The translations under genes and the position numbers were made by a program. Source: Platerodrilus igneus (Eukaryota > Arthropoda > Insecta > Coleoptera > Lycidae). Taken from it: DNA of 64,000 nt. The notes under the pieces are model-generated. The model did not search any database. It worked only from the letters and a program-made list of their open reading frames with translations, and was not told the DNA's origin. This document shows, piece by piece, positions 22,067 through 32,322 of this stretch (its first letter is position 1; every line of letters begins with the position of its first letter). The stretch covers positions 1,488,001 to 1,552,000 of the forward strand of contig JARFIW010001491.1 of NCBI GenBank assembly GCA_036346225.1, given 5' to 3'.

Positions 22067-23940
22067 AGCGGCGGCTTGTACCGAATATATTTGGTAGTGC
22101 TGCATTGCTAATGTAAAAATATTTTACTGTTTTTTCTTAAATCTGAATGGAAAACGTCTATCTTTCTTTGTAGCAAATTGGTCAATCACTTTATCTTTAA
22201 AATCGAGAATTGAAGTTATGAATTTTTTTTTCAATTGACGGCATTGAAAGGATCGTTAACCTATCTTCACACATCGAGTTTCTTAAAAAAAGTTTTTACA
22301 CGGTTTAGAGTAGAAAAACTGCGTTCGGCTTCAACAGTGGTCATTGGTGTGGTCACAAGAATTTGTAATAAATTTTAGTTTCGGCCATCGTTTCGTCCAA
22401 ATTATTCGCAATTATGAATTTAAGAAAAGGCACAGCACCACGTATTTCTCTACATTCCCTATTGGAATATAAAACGGACAGCTCTGTTTTGAAGCGTTCT
22501 TTATTTAAAATATCGTCAGCGACAAATTTTCTGAAGATACAAGTGAAGCGGCTATTAAATGGTCGGTAAAAAAAACGTTTACGTTTACACTATTTTCATC
22601 CATCAAAATTCGCAAAATTCCATAAGCTTGATTGCACGTTTGGATATTTGTGCTTTCCTCTAAGTTTTCTATACATTCAATTAATGCATCTTTGTATTCG
22701 TATACTATATTAACCACACGAATATTAAAATTCCAGCGAGTAGGAACAGAACGAGGCATTCTCCTTCCGACTATTTCATTAAGCACTGCTACACGTTGAG
22801 GTGAAAAGCTAAAAAAAACCCTGTATATACTGCAAATTTTCAAAAAAAAGTCTTACTTAGCTATTTATAGAACATGCTTTTGTCATTATGACATTTAGTT
22901 GATGAGCGTAACAATGTACATAATGAGCATTTTTGTATTTTTGCTTAATTCGAGCTTGAACACCGCCACGTTTCCCGCTCATAACTGCGACTCCATCGTA
23001 ACTCTGTGCAATAAGTTTGGTATTGTTATTTTTGATTACAGTTTCTAGAACACCTAGAATTGTTTCAGAAAGTGAATCTGCATCATGTTTCTCTGGAAGT
23101 AAAAAAATTCTAAAACCGTTCAACGAATCGCCTTCTTTTGTGACATCACGGAAAACTGCAGCCATTTGAAACTTTGATGCTAGATCTGTCATTTCATCTA
23201 CCATCATTGCTAAAAACGGGCTTTCTTGAATTTCTCGGATAATTTCAAAATGACAAACTTCAAGAATACATTCCAATAAGTCATTTTGAATTGTTTTGGA
23301 AGTACCTTTAAAGACGCTTGCATTTTTCAAATGATCCTCAAAAGTCTATCAAGTTCCGAGGAAAAATCAACCAGTCTCCTAAAAATACCGTGATTTTGAG
23401 ATGAATCGGATTCATCGTGTCCGCGAAGTGCAAGCTTCAAATGGTCCACAAATTTTTATACAGTTTATAATTTTAGATAAACTATATTTATTTCTGATTA
23501 CTTCTTCGTTATACTTCTGAATATTTATCCAGTACGCAGAATTAAGTTGAACCGGTGTATTTATTTTGCCAAACAGAGCTTAATCGCATTGCATGCCAAC
23601 ATGCGATTTGCAGTTTTCATGTTTTTTTAGTTTTTCACTTAAGTGAACCAAATCCCGTACACCTGTTCGCGACCAAAGTTTTTCACCACGATTATGTGAA
23701 AACAACACGCACGGAAAGGAAAATAATGCATTTTTCGATTGCGCCCACAAATTCAACTGTTTCTTTGATAAATGTCTGTATTGAACTGCCTTTTATAAGT
23801 TTTACCACAATTTGTACCAGGAATTTCAATGTGCAGTTCTGGTATAGGACGACCCTAATCTTTAATAGCTAATTGTTCTTGAAGAGTAAGCTGAGAGAAA
23901 CTTTTTTCAATTAAATTAAAAATAACATTCATTTTAGAAA
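22067..23940 (-). mobile_element. hAT element fragment (ZMYM1-like transposase), left end preserved
   Basis: The left end CAGCGGCGGCTTGTA at 22067-22081 resembles termini of insect hAT elements with a CAG-GGCGGCT start. The transposase relic lies inside on the minus strand. The opposite end is not found: a BEL/Pao gag relic begins at about 24035, so the other end was lost or replaced. Confidence 0.55.
22140..23900 (-). pseudogene. hAT transposase relic, zinc finger MYM-type 1-like
   Basis: Order on the minus strand: remnants of a TTF-type zinc-finger region (about 23560-23870, with HYFPFRACCF-like coding in a shifted frame), an ALRGHDESDSS-like block (near 23410), then 22857-23330 with MVDEMTDLASKFQMAAVFRD (first catalytic Asp region), AQSYDGVAVMSGKRGGVQ and HYVHCYAHQLNVIM (second region). 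Next is 22505-22843 with SPTRW-like PRSVPTRWNFNIR, and a decayed C-terminus to about 22140. The motifs fit ZMYM1-like hAT transposases. Several stops and frame changes separate the blocks. Confidence 0.8.
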
Positions 23941-24034
23941 CGATTATTGTAGTAAATGTCCTCAGGGAACAGTGTAAAAGCGTTGATTGAGGTAAGATTT
24001 ATTCAACGCACTTATACGCTATAATAAAAGTTTA

Positions 24035-24740
24035 TGTGGCTAAAATCGAATATTTAATCAGTTCCTTGTCTAAGGAGCGTTTGTCTATTGTCAAGCATTT
24101 GCCATTAACTTCCGATAATTGTTTTATCTCTTGTCCAGATATCAAAATGAACGTGTTTTAGCAACCATGTATTGGCAATCAATTTTTAACGCACCAAAAT
24201 GCAACAATGATTCAGTTCAATCATTGCGAAATTTGTTGAACACTTTCAATAAAAACCTAACCGCACTTTCACAGTATAGAGCAAAGCTTTTGAAATTAAA
24301 TTCGCCGATGTGGAATTTCATACTTCTGAAGACGAGGCATTTTTTTATCATACAGATGTCGCGCATTAGAAAATAATTCTTTGGCTAGTGCTTCCAACAC
24401 TAGTGGTGCCGTGAGTAAATCTTTATATAGGCCTAATATTAAAGATCGTCTTCAAGTATTTTTAGCTTCTACTGACAGTGCAGCTCCAAAATCAAAATGT
24501 GCCAATTGCAAGGCCATAACACATTCAATTTATAAATGTGTCTTTTTTACAATTGCCTACAACCGCACGTTTTAATATTCTAAATCAGCACGTTTGTGCA
24601 TCAATTATCGTAATTCGTCGCATTTGTTAAACGCATACAAGTCGACGTCTACCTGTAAGCGAAAGCGTTGTTCCATTGTAATCAACAAGATTGATACTTC
24701 CTTATTCCATTTCATATTTCCATTTATAAGCAATCTTGAC
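24035..24740 (+). pseudogene. BEL/Pao retrotransposon gag fragment
   Basis: An N-terminal piece in shifted frames resembles LISSLSKERLSIVKHLPLT, then RYQNERVLATMYWQSIF and SVQSLRNLLNTF (24119-24376), all typical for the DUF1759-like gag domain of BEL/Pao. A zinc-knuckle region follows (24381-24720) with KCANCKAITHSIYKC, then a CINYRNSSHLLNACK-like stretch. The latter normally reads CxNC; here the second Cys is Tyr. Pol is absent. Stops separate the pieces. Confidence 0.75.
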
Positions 24741-24924
24741 GTAGAAATATCAGTATGCAAGGTGCATTTAGTTTTAATACATTACGAATTAGCAGTTAAT
24801 CTTGAACCAAGGTTACTTATATTGATGTGATAAATCTCCGTTATATTTTATCAAATAATTATGTTTCGTAATTCATTTTAAACGTTTGAGTTAATAAAAC
24901 TGTTTAGCCTTTCCAAAACCACAG

Positions 24925-24926
<2 letters not shown>

Positions 24927-24978
<52 letters not shown>
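24927..24978. repeat. (TA)n microsatellite
   Basis: About 26 AT dinucleotides. It is followed directly by TGCTGTGTTA, the same word that starts the gypsy LTR at 50652. Confidence 0.95.
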
Positions 24979-24980
<2 letters not shown>

Positions 24981-26220
24981 CTGTGTTAAAAAGGTCATTT
25001 AGGAGTAGTTAGGACCATTAGTATAGCGCACTTCATATAAATTACATGAGGGCTCAAAAAACGAGACAGTTTTCTGAAGAAAACAGAACATACGATGATT
25101 AGGCTGGAGAGTAAATGACAACGCTTTATATATAAACCATAATCATAATTAATTTAGTTAATGAAAAATATTTTGAAGATTTATTTGAATAAACAAATTC
25201 GCAAGTCGTAAAACAACATAAGTGGAAGCTAAAACGCGACACGCATAAATAACGCATCATTATTACGCCAAGAATCCCAATTAAAACAAGCAGGTTTAAA
25301 AATGCGTAAGATAGCAAAAAAAATATAATTTAGTACATACATTATATTGTCTACGTAACTAGAAAGCGAAAATCAGCACCTGATATATTGGAAACAAACA
25401 CGGCATGGTGATAAAATCAAAGTTCACTAAAGTTATTTGGACAAAGAATGGTCTACGTGATCTAGAAATATGAAAATCCAAGAGAATGAATGCAATTAAC
25501 TCAAAATCCTACGTGCCGAAATCAGCGCGTCAACTTCAATATACAATAAAATACGATAGGAATTCCCAAAAATCTGATGTGTAAGAATCAACGGTAAAAG
25601 TTTATTGTTGGTAAACCTAATTATAATTAAACTAATATGCAAACTTACTACCCATACACTAAAATTTCAAACGCAAATGTTTATTCAGTTTTTAATCCGT
25701 GATGAGTTAATATGATAATAAAATAGCGCATATGAAATTTATAAAGATAACGAAAGATGAAATGCGTGACGCGATGTCTGCACACAAAACTTGAACGATT
25801 CGAATAGCAATAGACAAATGCGCTGCAATTTATGCAACTCGAGCTTGGCTTAAAGATGCCGTTTCTAACTATGCTCGTATTTGCGCGAAATGTTCCGAGA
25901 CTTATCCGAACTCGTAAATAAGATCTGCAGAACAACGTAGTTAGACAGTGATTTTATGGATTTTCCTTGTTTAGAGTTACATGTTTACTGTATTCTTGAC
26001 CGACTGTTATGGGCATCCAACTTAGGAATTCATAATGCTTTTAGTGGCTGGTTATTGATCTCCTTTATACAACTGAATGTGTTTGTTCGTTACTGGTTTT
26101 TCGTGGTTCTGCAGCTCTGCAGCACTTATAGAGTAGCCGCCACCGAATGGTGCACAGAATGAACGTCGTCGACTTTCATTTTGACAATTGAAATAACGTC
26201 AGTTGTTATCATTTTATTAA
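24979..26220. other. LTR-like start, then no gene recognised
   Basis: The first 10 bases equal the outer edge of the gypsy LTR at 50652. Similarity is not visible after about 24990, so this may be an edge of a related LTR of unknown length. No recognised coding in the rest. The frames at 25126-25317 and 25681-25935 show no domain. Confidence 0.35.
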
Positions 26221-26564
26221 TGTTTGATTACCTTTATTTACATCAAAATAGATTTTGAAGTGGCTGATGCGGTGATCGCGTTCTATATACTGGCTGTAAC
26301 ATATTTCTATTTTTGGCATATACGTGATCAACAGAATCGCAGGCGTTGGTGGGTTAGAGACATTTATAAAAATCGCGACCAATTTGGATATTTCAATGTT
26401 ATGTATAAACATATGAAGAACAATAATCCAGAACAGTTTTTTATACAAACAAGAATGGACAGGGCAGTATATGATATTTTGTTAGGCCTAATGAAACAAA
26501 AGTTAACAAAAAAATCGATCAGAACTCGTATCGATTTTGAATGTAGATTGGTTGTAGCTTTATC

Positions 26565-26614
26565 GTAAGTTTATAAGTAGTTCAACAATATAATTTATAT
26601 ACGTTTATATGTAG
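26565..26614 (+). other. Intron 1 of Harbinger transposase
   Basis: 50 bp with GTAAGT donor and ATGTAG acceptor. Removal joins TC to A and restores SYLSQG. Confidence 0.75.
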
Positions 26615-26982
26615 ATATTTGTCTCAAGGAGTGTCTAACCAATTTTTGGCTTGGAGCTTTCATATGGAAAAATCAACTGTACGAGAAATCATAATACAAA
26701 CTTGTTCATTGCTTTGGGAAGTTTTGTCTCCACTTTATGTTTACTCGTCTAATCTGAACGATTTTCAACTCACTGCAGAAAGGTTTTGGACCAAATGGAA
26801 CATGCCTAATTTTGTAGATGGAACAGACGGGAAACACATAAACATTCAATATCCTCTCAACAATGGATCAATGTTTTACAATTATAAAAAACACTTCAGT
26901 ATTATGTTAATGGGGATTTGTGATGCAGACTATCATTTTACTCATGTTCATGTAGGCGCATATGGCAGTAAAAGTGATGGAG

Positions 26983-27034
26983 GTTTGAAAACTATTAATG
27001 ATATAATACAACTTATTTATATTTTGATTTTTAG
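26983..27034 (+). other. Intron 2 of Harbinger transposase
   Basis: 52 bp with a weak donor (GTTTGA) and a good TTTTTAG acceptor. Removal continues SDGG into IFQNSSAGRLLLSGH, the expected family sequence. Confidence 0.7.
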
Positions 27035-27675
27035 GCATATTTCAGAATTCCTCAGCTGGTCGCTTATTATTGTCTGGGCACTTAACTTTACCAAAAGACA
27101 GAAAATTGCCAAATACAAAAAAATTATTTCCCTTTTATTTGGTTACGGATTCCGCATTTCCTTTAAAACGCCACATTATGAAATCCTTTCCAGGCCAATT
27201 ATTGACAGACAGAAAGCGCATCTTTAATTATAGGCTATCCAGAGCTCGTGGTATAATAGAAAACAGCTTTGGTATTTTGGTGGAACGTTGGAGAATATTA
27301 AAGACAACACTACATTGCCTTCCTGCTAATGCCGAAAAAATAACGTTAGCTTGTGTAGCCTTACACAATTTTGTAATATAAACACGTAATCGCTACTGCC
27401 CACCACAATATGCAGATTAGGAAGATGATGCAAATAATGATATCCTTGGAAAATGGCGAAATGAAACGCAGCCTTTACGACAAGCAAGGTTGAGATCATA
27501 TAATGCAACAAGAGTTACATTTAAGTTAAGATATTCACTTGCAGATTACTTTATGACCGAGGGTTCAGTGGATTTTTAGTATGATAGGATTCATAGTTAA
27601 AATTATCACTAACACATTATTAAATTGAAAACTTATTTACATACTTATCTTAAATCTAAATACTATACATTTTTA

Positions 27676-27890
27676 TTATTCTAAAGTTTGATATTGTGAT
27701 TCTTGTTCTTGTAGAGAAATTAAATATTTCATTATTTTCACCCTCGCTTCTTTTTGATGTTGATCGTTAAATGTGTCAAACACATTGTAACGTGCATTTT
27801 TGTAGTTTAACATTTTACGCTTTTTCCCAATTAGTAAATACATCGTTTCTTTGGGATCGCTGTTTGTATAAAGGAAATACTTCAGAATAA
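27676..27890 (-). pseudogene. C-terminal exon of the Harbinger MADF/Myb-like partner protein
   Basis: The minus strand encodes DPKETMYLLIGKKRKMLNY, then a Gln/Lys-rich helix with ARVKIMKYLISLQEQESQ and a stop at 27676-27678. C-terminal helices of this style end the DNA-binding partner proteins of Harbinger elements, which bring the transposase to the nucleus and element ends. It converges on the transposase gene with about 100 bp between stops, as expected for the two genes of a Harbinger. The link to the N-terminal exons 2 kb away is inference. Confidence 0.45.
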
Positions 27891-27899
27891 TTCAGATTT

Positions 27900-29514
27900 G
27901 TATGCAATTTAACTCGTGGGTATTACTTTAAAAGATAGTTTAATTGAAGATTAATTTTCAATTAATAAATAAATTGCAAGGAACGAATTTCAAATAGGAG
28001 TATTCGTAAATTACTTTCCAACTTATCGAAAATGATAAACAGCTCGTAATTAATTAGTAGATATGATTGCTGCATTCATTTATTGGATGTTCCTTATGTT
28101 ATTAACGAAATCGAGATAATAGTCGACAAGAGTTTATGGTAACAACGAGTTTATATAAACAGATTAGCAGTGTAGTTCTGATTACATTTGAAGGAAGTAT
28201 GCTTTATAGGTAACGTGTTTGATTGACCACAAGTGCGGTTGTAAGGTCATTGACGGACGGTTTTAGCGATGCGCTTTGCTTTACTAATTAGTTTTTTTGT
28301 TGATTTTCTGTTGGAAATAAAAGTGATAGAACTTGTTGTACTCGACCTGCACGTGCGTTTTACGGGACATTGACTTAGTGATACGCGTTGCTTTACTAAT
28401 TGTTTTTTTGTTGATTTGTCTTTTTATATTTGAACTGTGTGTGCGATCTAGTTTTCGTGGTCCTTTTTTTATCAGAGTAGTGTATACTTTGGATTATCCA
28501 AATACAGTTTTAAGCTTGAGTGTTTCTAAAAAAAAAAATGATTGCTTCTTATAAACATGTATCTCATTCACATGTAAAGACAGTTGACACTGTAGTTTCT
28601 GAATTTTCTAACCCCAACGAATCTAAAATAGATAATTGTTTGCGCAAATTTCGTTATTCAAAAGCATTAGATTTTCTTTGTTACCATAGGTAGCAAATAG
28701 AACACCTCACGTTACTGTTAGTTTAATGCATTACATCGTGCCTTGAAGGCCCGTGATTCTAAATTTTTATTACCATTTTTTTTTTCGATTTGTGTTACAA
28801 AATATTTCGAAATTATTGTCTCAGGAAATAGAATTAACAAGAAATTTATCAATGCTACATAGTTCCATCAGCATGAGAATGTCTGCTGCTAACACTAGTG
28901 AAATACGTAGGTGTGATTAGTGTAAAGTGTAAGAAATTCCATCAACACTCTCACAGTCAAGGGTGAAGTGCTTCGTTAGTGCAGGACATCGTGAATCCCA
29001 CACTTCAATTGCAAGGAAGCGTTACTGAAGGACTTTTTGTAAGTTGAACTATTTCCTACTTGTTATTACTTTAAATATCTATCTGTTGTTTTGCCATGTC
29101 TTCGTCGTTCTGATACCTTTTACAATAGACTTGCCTGCTATTAAGAAGAAAAAAAGAAAGAAAAAAAACAATCAATAGTACTGAATTACTCATATCAATT
29201 GTGACTTACCTATTTATCTTTTGTTAACATTTTGTCTGATTTATGTTTAATTGGTGTGTGAGGAAACGTTTCTGCTACTCCCCAATATTACGTCACTTTG
29301 TGATAAAAATTTTTGTAATGCTCTTATCGTGATTATATGATATAGTTTATCTCAACAGTTTTATTTACATTCTACAAAGTACTGAATAACTTAGACGTTT
29401 CATTGCTGCTATGCTTATTCTTTTTTTTTCAGGTTTGTTTAACTAATTTTCTTGCAGGTATTGTCACTAACTCCTTACCGCCGCATACATTATATGTCAG
29501 TCTGCTTTCTACAA
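27900..29514. other. No gene recognised; probable insertion within the Harbinger partner gene
   Basis: AT-rich, with no domain on either strand. Its right part shares end motifs with LTR-like elements at 31125-32322 and 48199-49492, so much of it may be an LTR inserted between exons of the partner gene. Confidence 0.4.
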
Positions 29515-29631
29515 CTCCCCCTAATCTCCGATTGAGCCCGGTCATTCCGTGATATCTTTGTGTTACGCACGGCTACGAGCCAACGTATCATAAATTTGGC
29601 GCCCAACGTGGCTGCCACGATTACCGTAACA
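29515..29631 (-). repeat. LTR-like end with tRNA-Lys-type word
   Basis: On the minus strand it starts TGTTACGGTAATCG at 29631, like the minus-strand start of the element at 48199-49492 (TGTTACGGTAAAACCG). It then holds CCACGTTGGGCGCCA (29597-29611), the 3' end sequence of the lysine tRNA type used as primer by many retroelements; its complement TGGCGCCCAACGTGG is on the plus strand. A further match to its relatives lies at about 29517-29545 (CCCCCTAATCTCCGATTGAG). Other end not located. Confidence 0.45.
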
Positions 29632-29889
29632 ACATTACCAACAGATTGACCAAACTGTAGTCCTGCAGGAATATCTGTAGTTATCATCTTAGATTGCACG
29701 TATTGTTTGAAGGTAGTGACACTTTCGCTAAACAGATTATGTAGTTCATCAGCTTTTTTTTTGCAGGAATATACATGGCTTGAATTTGCAGTATTTGCTC
29801 CAGGTAACGGTTCTGGTTCCTTATGTAAAACCTCTGTCTCAGATTCTGTACCACGATCTTCACTCTCAAATGTAATATTGCCGACAGAG
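29632..29889 (-). pseudogene. Probable third exon of the Harbinger partner protein
   Basis: After a TTTATAG acceptor, an open frame runs with an acidic stretch (FESEDRGTESETEV), then KKADELHNLFSESVTTFKQYVQ and GLQFGQSVGN. The last part resembles the end of MADF proteins associated with Harbinger. A GTAATG donor-like site follows GQSVG. Beyond it the frame runs into LTR-like sequence starting at 29631. Confidence 0.4.
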
Positions 29890-29944
29890 CTATAAATTTT
29901 AAAAAGAACAAAACATGATGTTTATACTATATTATTGTACATAC

Positions 29945-30287
29945 TTGCGAGGTACTACTTGATCCCGTAAAAACTTAATTGGTCAAACAAATGCCACGAT
30001 ATGGTGGTTGATCTACTACTGCCAGAAGGCAATTTTTTTTAATTCTCTCGTATACCTATCTCTTAACGATTTCCATCGACGTATACATTCTTCAGCTAAA
30101 AAATTCACTAGAATTAATTGCTTGATTTCTACAAGAGTTGTTTATTACCTGTAGAACCTAGCTGGTTACTTATTTCCCGCCAGTTTTGTAACTTCAAAGT
30201 AATGTTTTTATAACCACTAGCCCGTTTATCGTATTTAATCGGATATTCGCGAACTACTTCAATCAATTCTTCTTCAAAAGTTACCAT
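29945..30287 (-). pseudogene. MADF-domain N-terminus of the Harbinger partner protein
   Basis: Exon 1 (30149-30287) starts at ATG 30287: MVTFEEELIEVVREYPIKYD, then YKNITLKLQNWREISNQLG, ending at a GTAATA donor. Exon 2 begins at 30095 after TTTTAG and reads AEECIRRWKSLRDRYTREL, then, after a one-base shift at an 8-A run (30033-30040), LPSGSSRSTTISWHLFDQLSF. This is the MADF (Myb/SANT-like) DNA-binding domain. A second frame change near the end (FLRDQVVPR in another frame) and a stop break it. The intron joins in phase 1 and restores the domain. Confidence 0.75.
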
Positions 30288-30552
30288 GTTAATAAATATT
30301 ATAAAACAATAAAGTAGGCATATTTCTTTGTTTAAAAGGACACTAACAACATAAGCTCCTACAAAATTCAAAGTAATAAAGTAAAGTTATAAATTCAACG
30401 TACTTGATATGCGCGAGCGTATAAGTAGAAAGTTAGCCAACTACCAACTTTGAACCGTGTCAAACGTCGTGCATTGTATGTACAGTCATTTAAAACAGTT
30501 CTTTTAACTCTTGATTGACATGCAACGCCGAACAAGGGCGTTGTATTCTGTT

Positions 30553-30564
30553 CAGCCCATTAGT
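30553..30564. repeat. SINE target site duplication, left copy
   Basis: CAGCCCATTAGT, identical to 30861-30872. Confidence 0.85.
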
Positions 30565-30860
30565 TCTTACATGTAATTTTCCAATGCTCCACCCGAAGGT
30601 ACTACATTGGCTAGGAAGCGAGTTTTTTTTACCTGGAAAATTTGGAATTTTGCCGAACCCTTGCTGTTCCAAGCAAGGTAGGGATCTTTAACGTGCGTGA
30701 CAACACTCACATACGGGACCTCCATTTTACCTCTCATCTGAACGAGGGTGTATTTTTGTGAAAAGTGCTCGCCTAACATTTTTCAAGCGGACAGTGTCGG
30801 GATTCGAACCCGGGACCTTGGGCGTAGTAGTCACACACATACCACTACGCCACAGAGCCG
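30565..30860 (-). mobile_element. tRNA-derived SINE, 296 bp
   Basis: Read on the minus strand it begins with a tRNA-like head of about 75 bp: GCTCTGTGGCGTAGTGGTAT includes an A box (TGGCGTAGTGG), and GGTTCGAATCCC (about 30790-30801) is a B box. Both would serve as an internal RNA polymerase III promoter. A non-tRNA body follows, including GCACGTTAAAGATCCCTACC, a block I have seen in other invertebrate SINE bodies (from memory, unverified). A perfect 12-bp duplication flanks it. There is no poly-A tail. The perfect duplication suggests a recent insertion. Confidence 0.85.
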
Positions 30861-30872
30861 CAGCCCATTAGT
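30861..30872. repeat. SINE target site duplication, right copy
   Basis: CAGCCCATTAGT, identical to 30553-30564. Confidence 0.85.
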
Positions 30873-31124
30873 CCGTGGAAGACAAGCCTTTCGTCGCAGT
30901 GTGACTCTCTAGTTGCGTTGACGTAGATTCCATTTTTACATTATTTGTCCTTGAAATTGAGCGGCTCGCTGCAGTTTGCTTCGTTAGCTGCTGGGACGTG
31001 TTTGTAAATTGTCGTTGAAAATAATCCTAACCTCAAATATCTTGAAATGACGGAGTATTGTAATTTCAATAAAAAGGAAAATTCTAGTATTATTTGTTTT
31101 GAATGTCTTTTCATGGCCATTGAT

Positions 31125-32322
31125 TGTTACGTTTATCTTTCAACATAAATTAAATACCCTTTTTTCCCCTAGTTAAGTCATTACCCGCTCGAATAAATTC
31201 CATTTCTATTCCTAAATTCTCCAATAATACCCTATATAGTGTACCTGTTCAGAATAAGCCTGCTTTAACATAATTTTAACTCAAATCCACTTTGCTTTTA
31301 AAACGAAAATTTATTCGAAAAATTAAATAGTCAATACCTTGTTCTAGGTATCCGTTAATTTGTAAAACATTCCGATAACGTATAATTGTTTTCTCTTGTG
31401 TTTCCCAGCTCAGATTTGCCAAAATAATGGATCCTACTGTTAGTTGATAGCGTGTTTTCCAGTTTGCTAACCGCGTTTTGATAACGCAAGGATTGCAGTT
31501 CGAACTCGTGTTATTTGAACCAATTTTTAATTTGATTCTGCAGTTTGTACGTAGAAATATTTTCTACATTACTCTTCCCAGTACTTTATGTGCGATGCAC
31601 GTTTTTTTGTTCAACAAGTAAGAAGTATCTTGCGTGTATCGGCGAGTTTTTCCGCGCATACCCATAGTATCCAGAATCTTTTTAGCTCTTAGATTTCTTT
31701 ATGTAGGCCCAACTGTTCTTTGACGTAGACTAACTGCTTTTGTCTGTAGACCGCTGCTGCAGTGACGGTGGCAGGGTAAATAAATCCTGACTACCGTGGC
31801 GTTGCTGTGCTGACTCACCCCCGACGACTTGCAAGATAAGCATCCCGACGCATAGAGGTATGTGACTCGTATTTTTTTCGTGCACATCGAGGATTATTAT
31901 TTATCAGCGGTTGATGTTGTGGAACCAGCTCGCCATACAGGTTTAAAAGCTAGTTCGCTAGTGCTTCTGGTTATACTCCTTTAATTCTTACTACAACTTG
32001 TTCAACATTTAATACTTTAATTTAACCCACTTGCTATTGAGAAAACGTAAGCATTATTTTTTCCAATGAGTTTATTACATGTTAACTGCGAAATGCGCAC
32101 TTCGTGGATTCATTATAAAATTTGTCCTTTACAATATAACTTAAATTTAGTACTTTTCTTTACCATGTGAATCAAGAAATTTTAATTTGTTTTTATTGTT
32201 ATAGATAATCGTGGGCGACGTGCTTTTTTTTTGGTATGTAGGTAAATCCCCCCACTCTCCGCGTTTGGTAGTTAGCCCGGTATTTACGTTTCTTCCGGCT
32301 ACGTCTAAGTACGTAGTGGTTT
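31125..32322. mobile_element. LTR-like element, family with TGTTACG start
   Basis: Starts TGTTACGTTTATC and ends near GTAGTGGTTTTACC. The end block (CCCCCCACTCTCCGCG, TAGCCCGGTATTT, then GTGGTTTTACC) parallels that of 48199-49492 and 29515-29631. The inner sequence shows no coding. Probably a solo LTR with a damaged right terminus. Internal similarity to 48199-49492 is not obvious by eye. Confidence 0.4.

Larger units (their letters stand above)
26224..27579 (+). pseudogene. PIF/Harbinger transposase (HARBI1-like), three exons, two C-terminal stops
   Basis: DDE nuclease of a PIF/Harbinger DNA transposon. Exon 1 (to 26564) has RRRWWVRDIYKNR and FFIQTRMDRAVYDILL. Exon 2 (26615-26982) has YLSQGVSNQFLAWSF, FVDGTDGKHINI (catalytic Asp region), FYNYKKHFSIMLMGICDADY and GAYGSKSDGG. 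Exon 3 (27035 on) has GRLLLSGHLTLP, VTDSAFPLKRHIMKSFPG and SRARGIIENSFGILVERWRIL (third catalytic Glu), ALHNFV. The introns of 50 and 52 bp keep frame: 26565-26614 (GTAAGT..TAG) and 26983-27034 (GT..TAG). Stops TAA 27379-27381 and TAG 27418-27420 interrupt a frame that otherwise runs to TAG 27577-27579. The catalytic core has no break. Start unclear; 26224 is only an open-frame limit. Confidence 0.85.

Noticed and set aside
21806..22105. C-terminal continuation of the ZMYM1-like hAT transposase
   Set aside because: The hAT terminus CAGCGGCGGCT at 22067 separates this frame from the transposase; no hAT dimerisation motif.
30780..30860. tRNA gene on the minus strand
   Set aside because: A and B boxes are present, but the acceptor stem and anticodon arm do not fold well. 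The sequence continues into a SINE body with a 12-bp target duplication.
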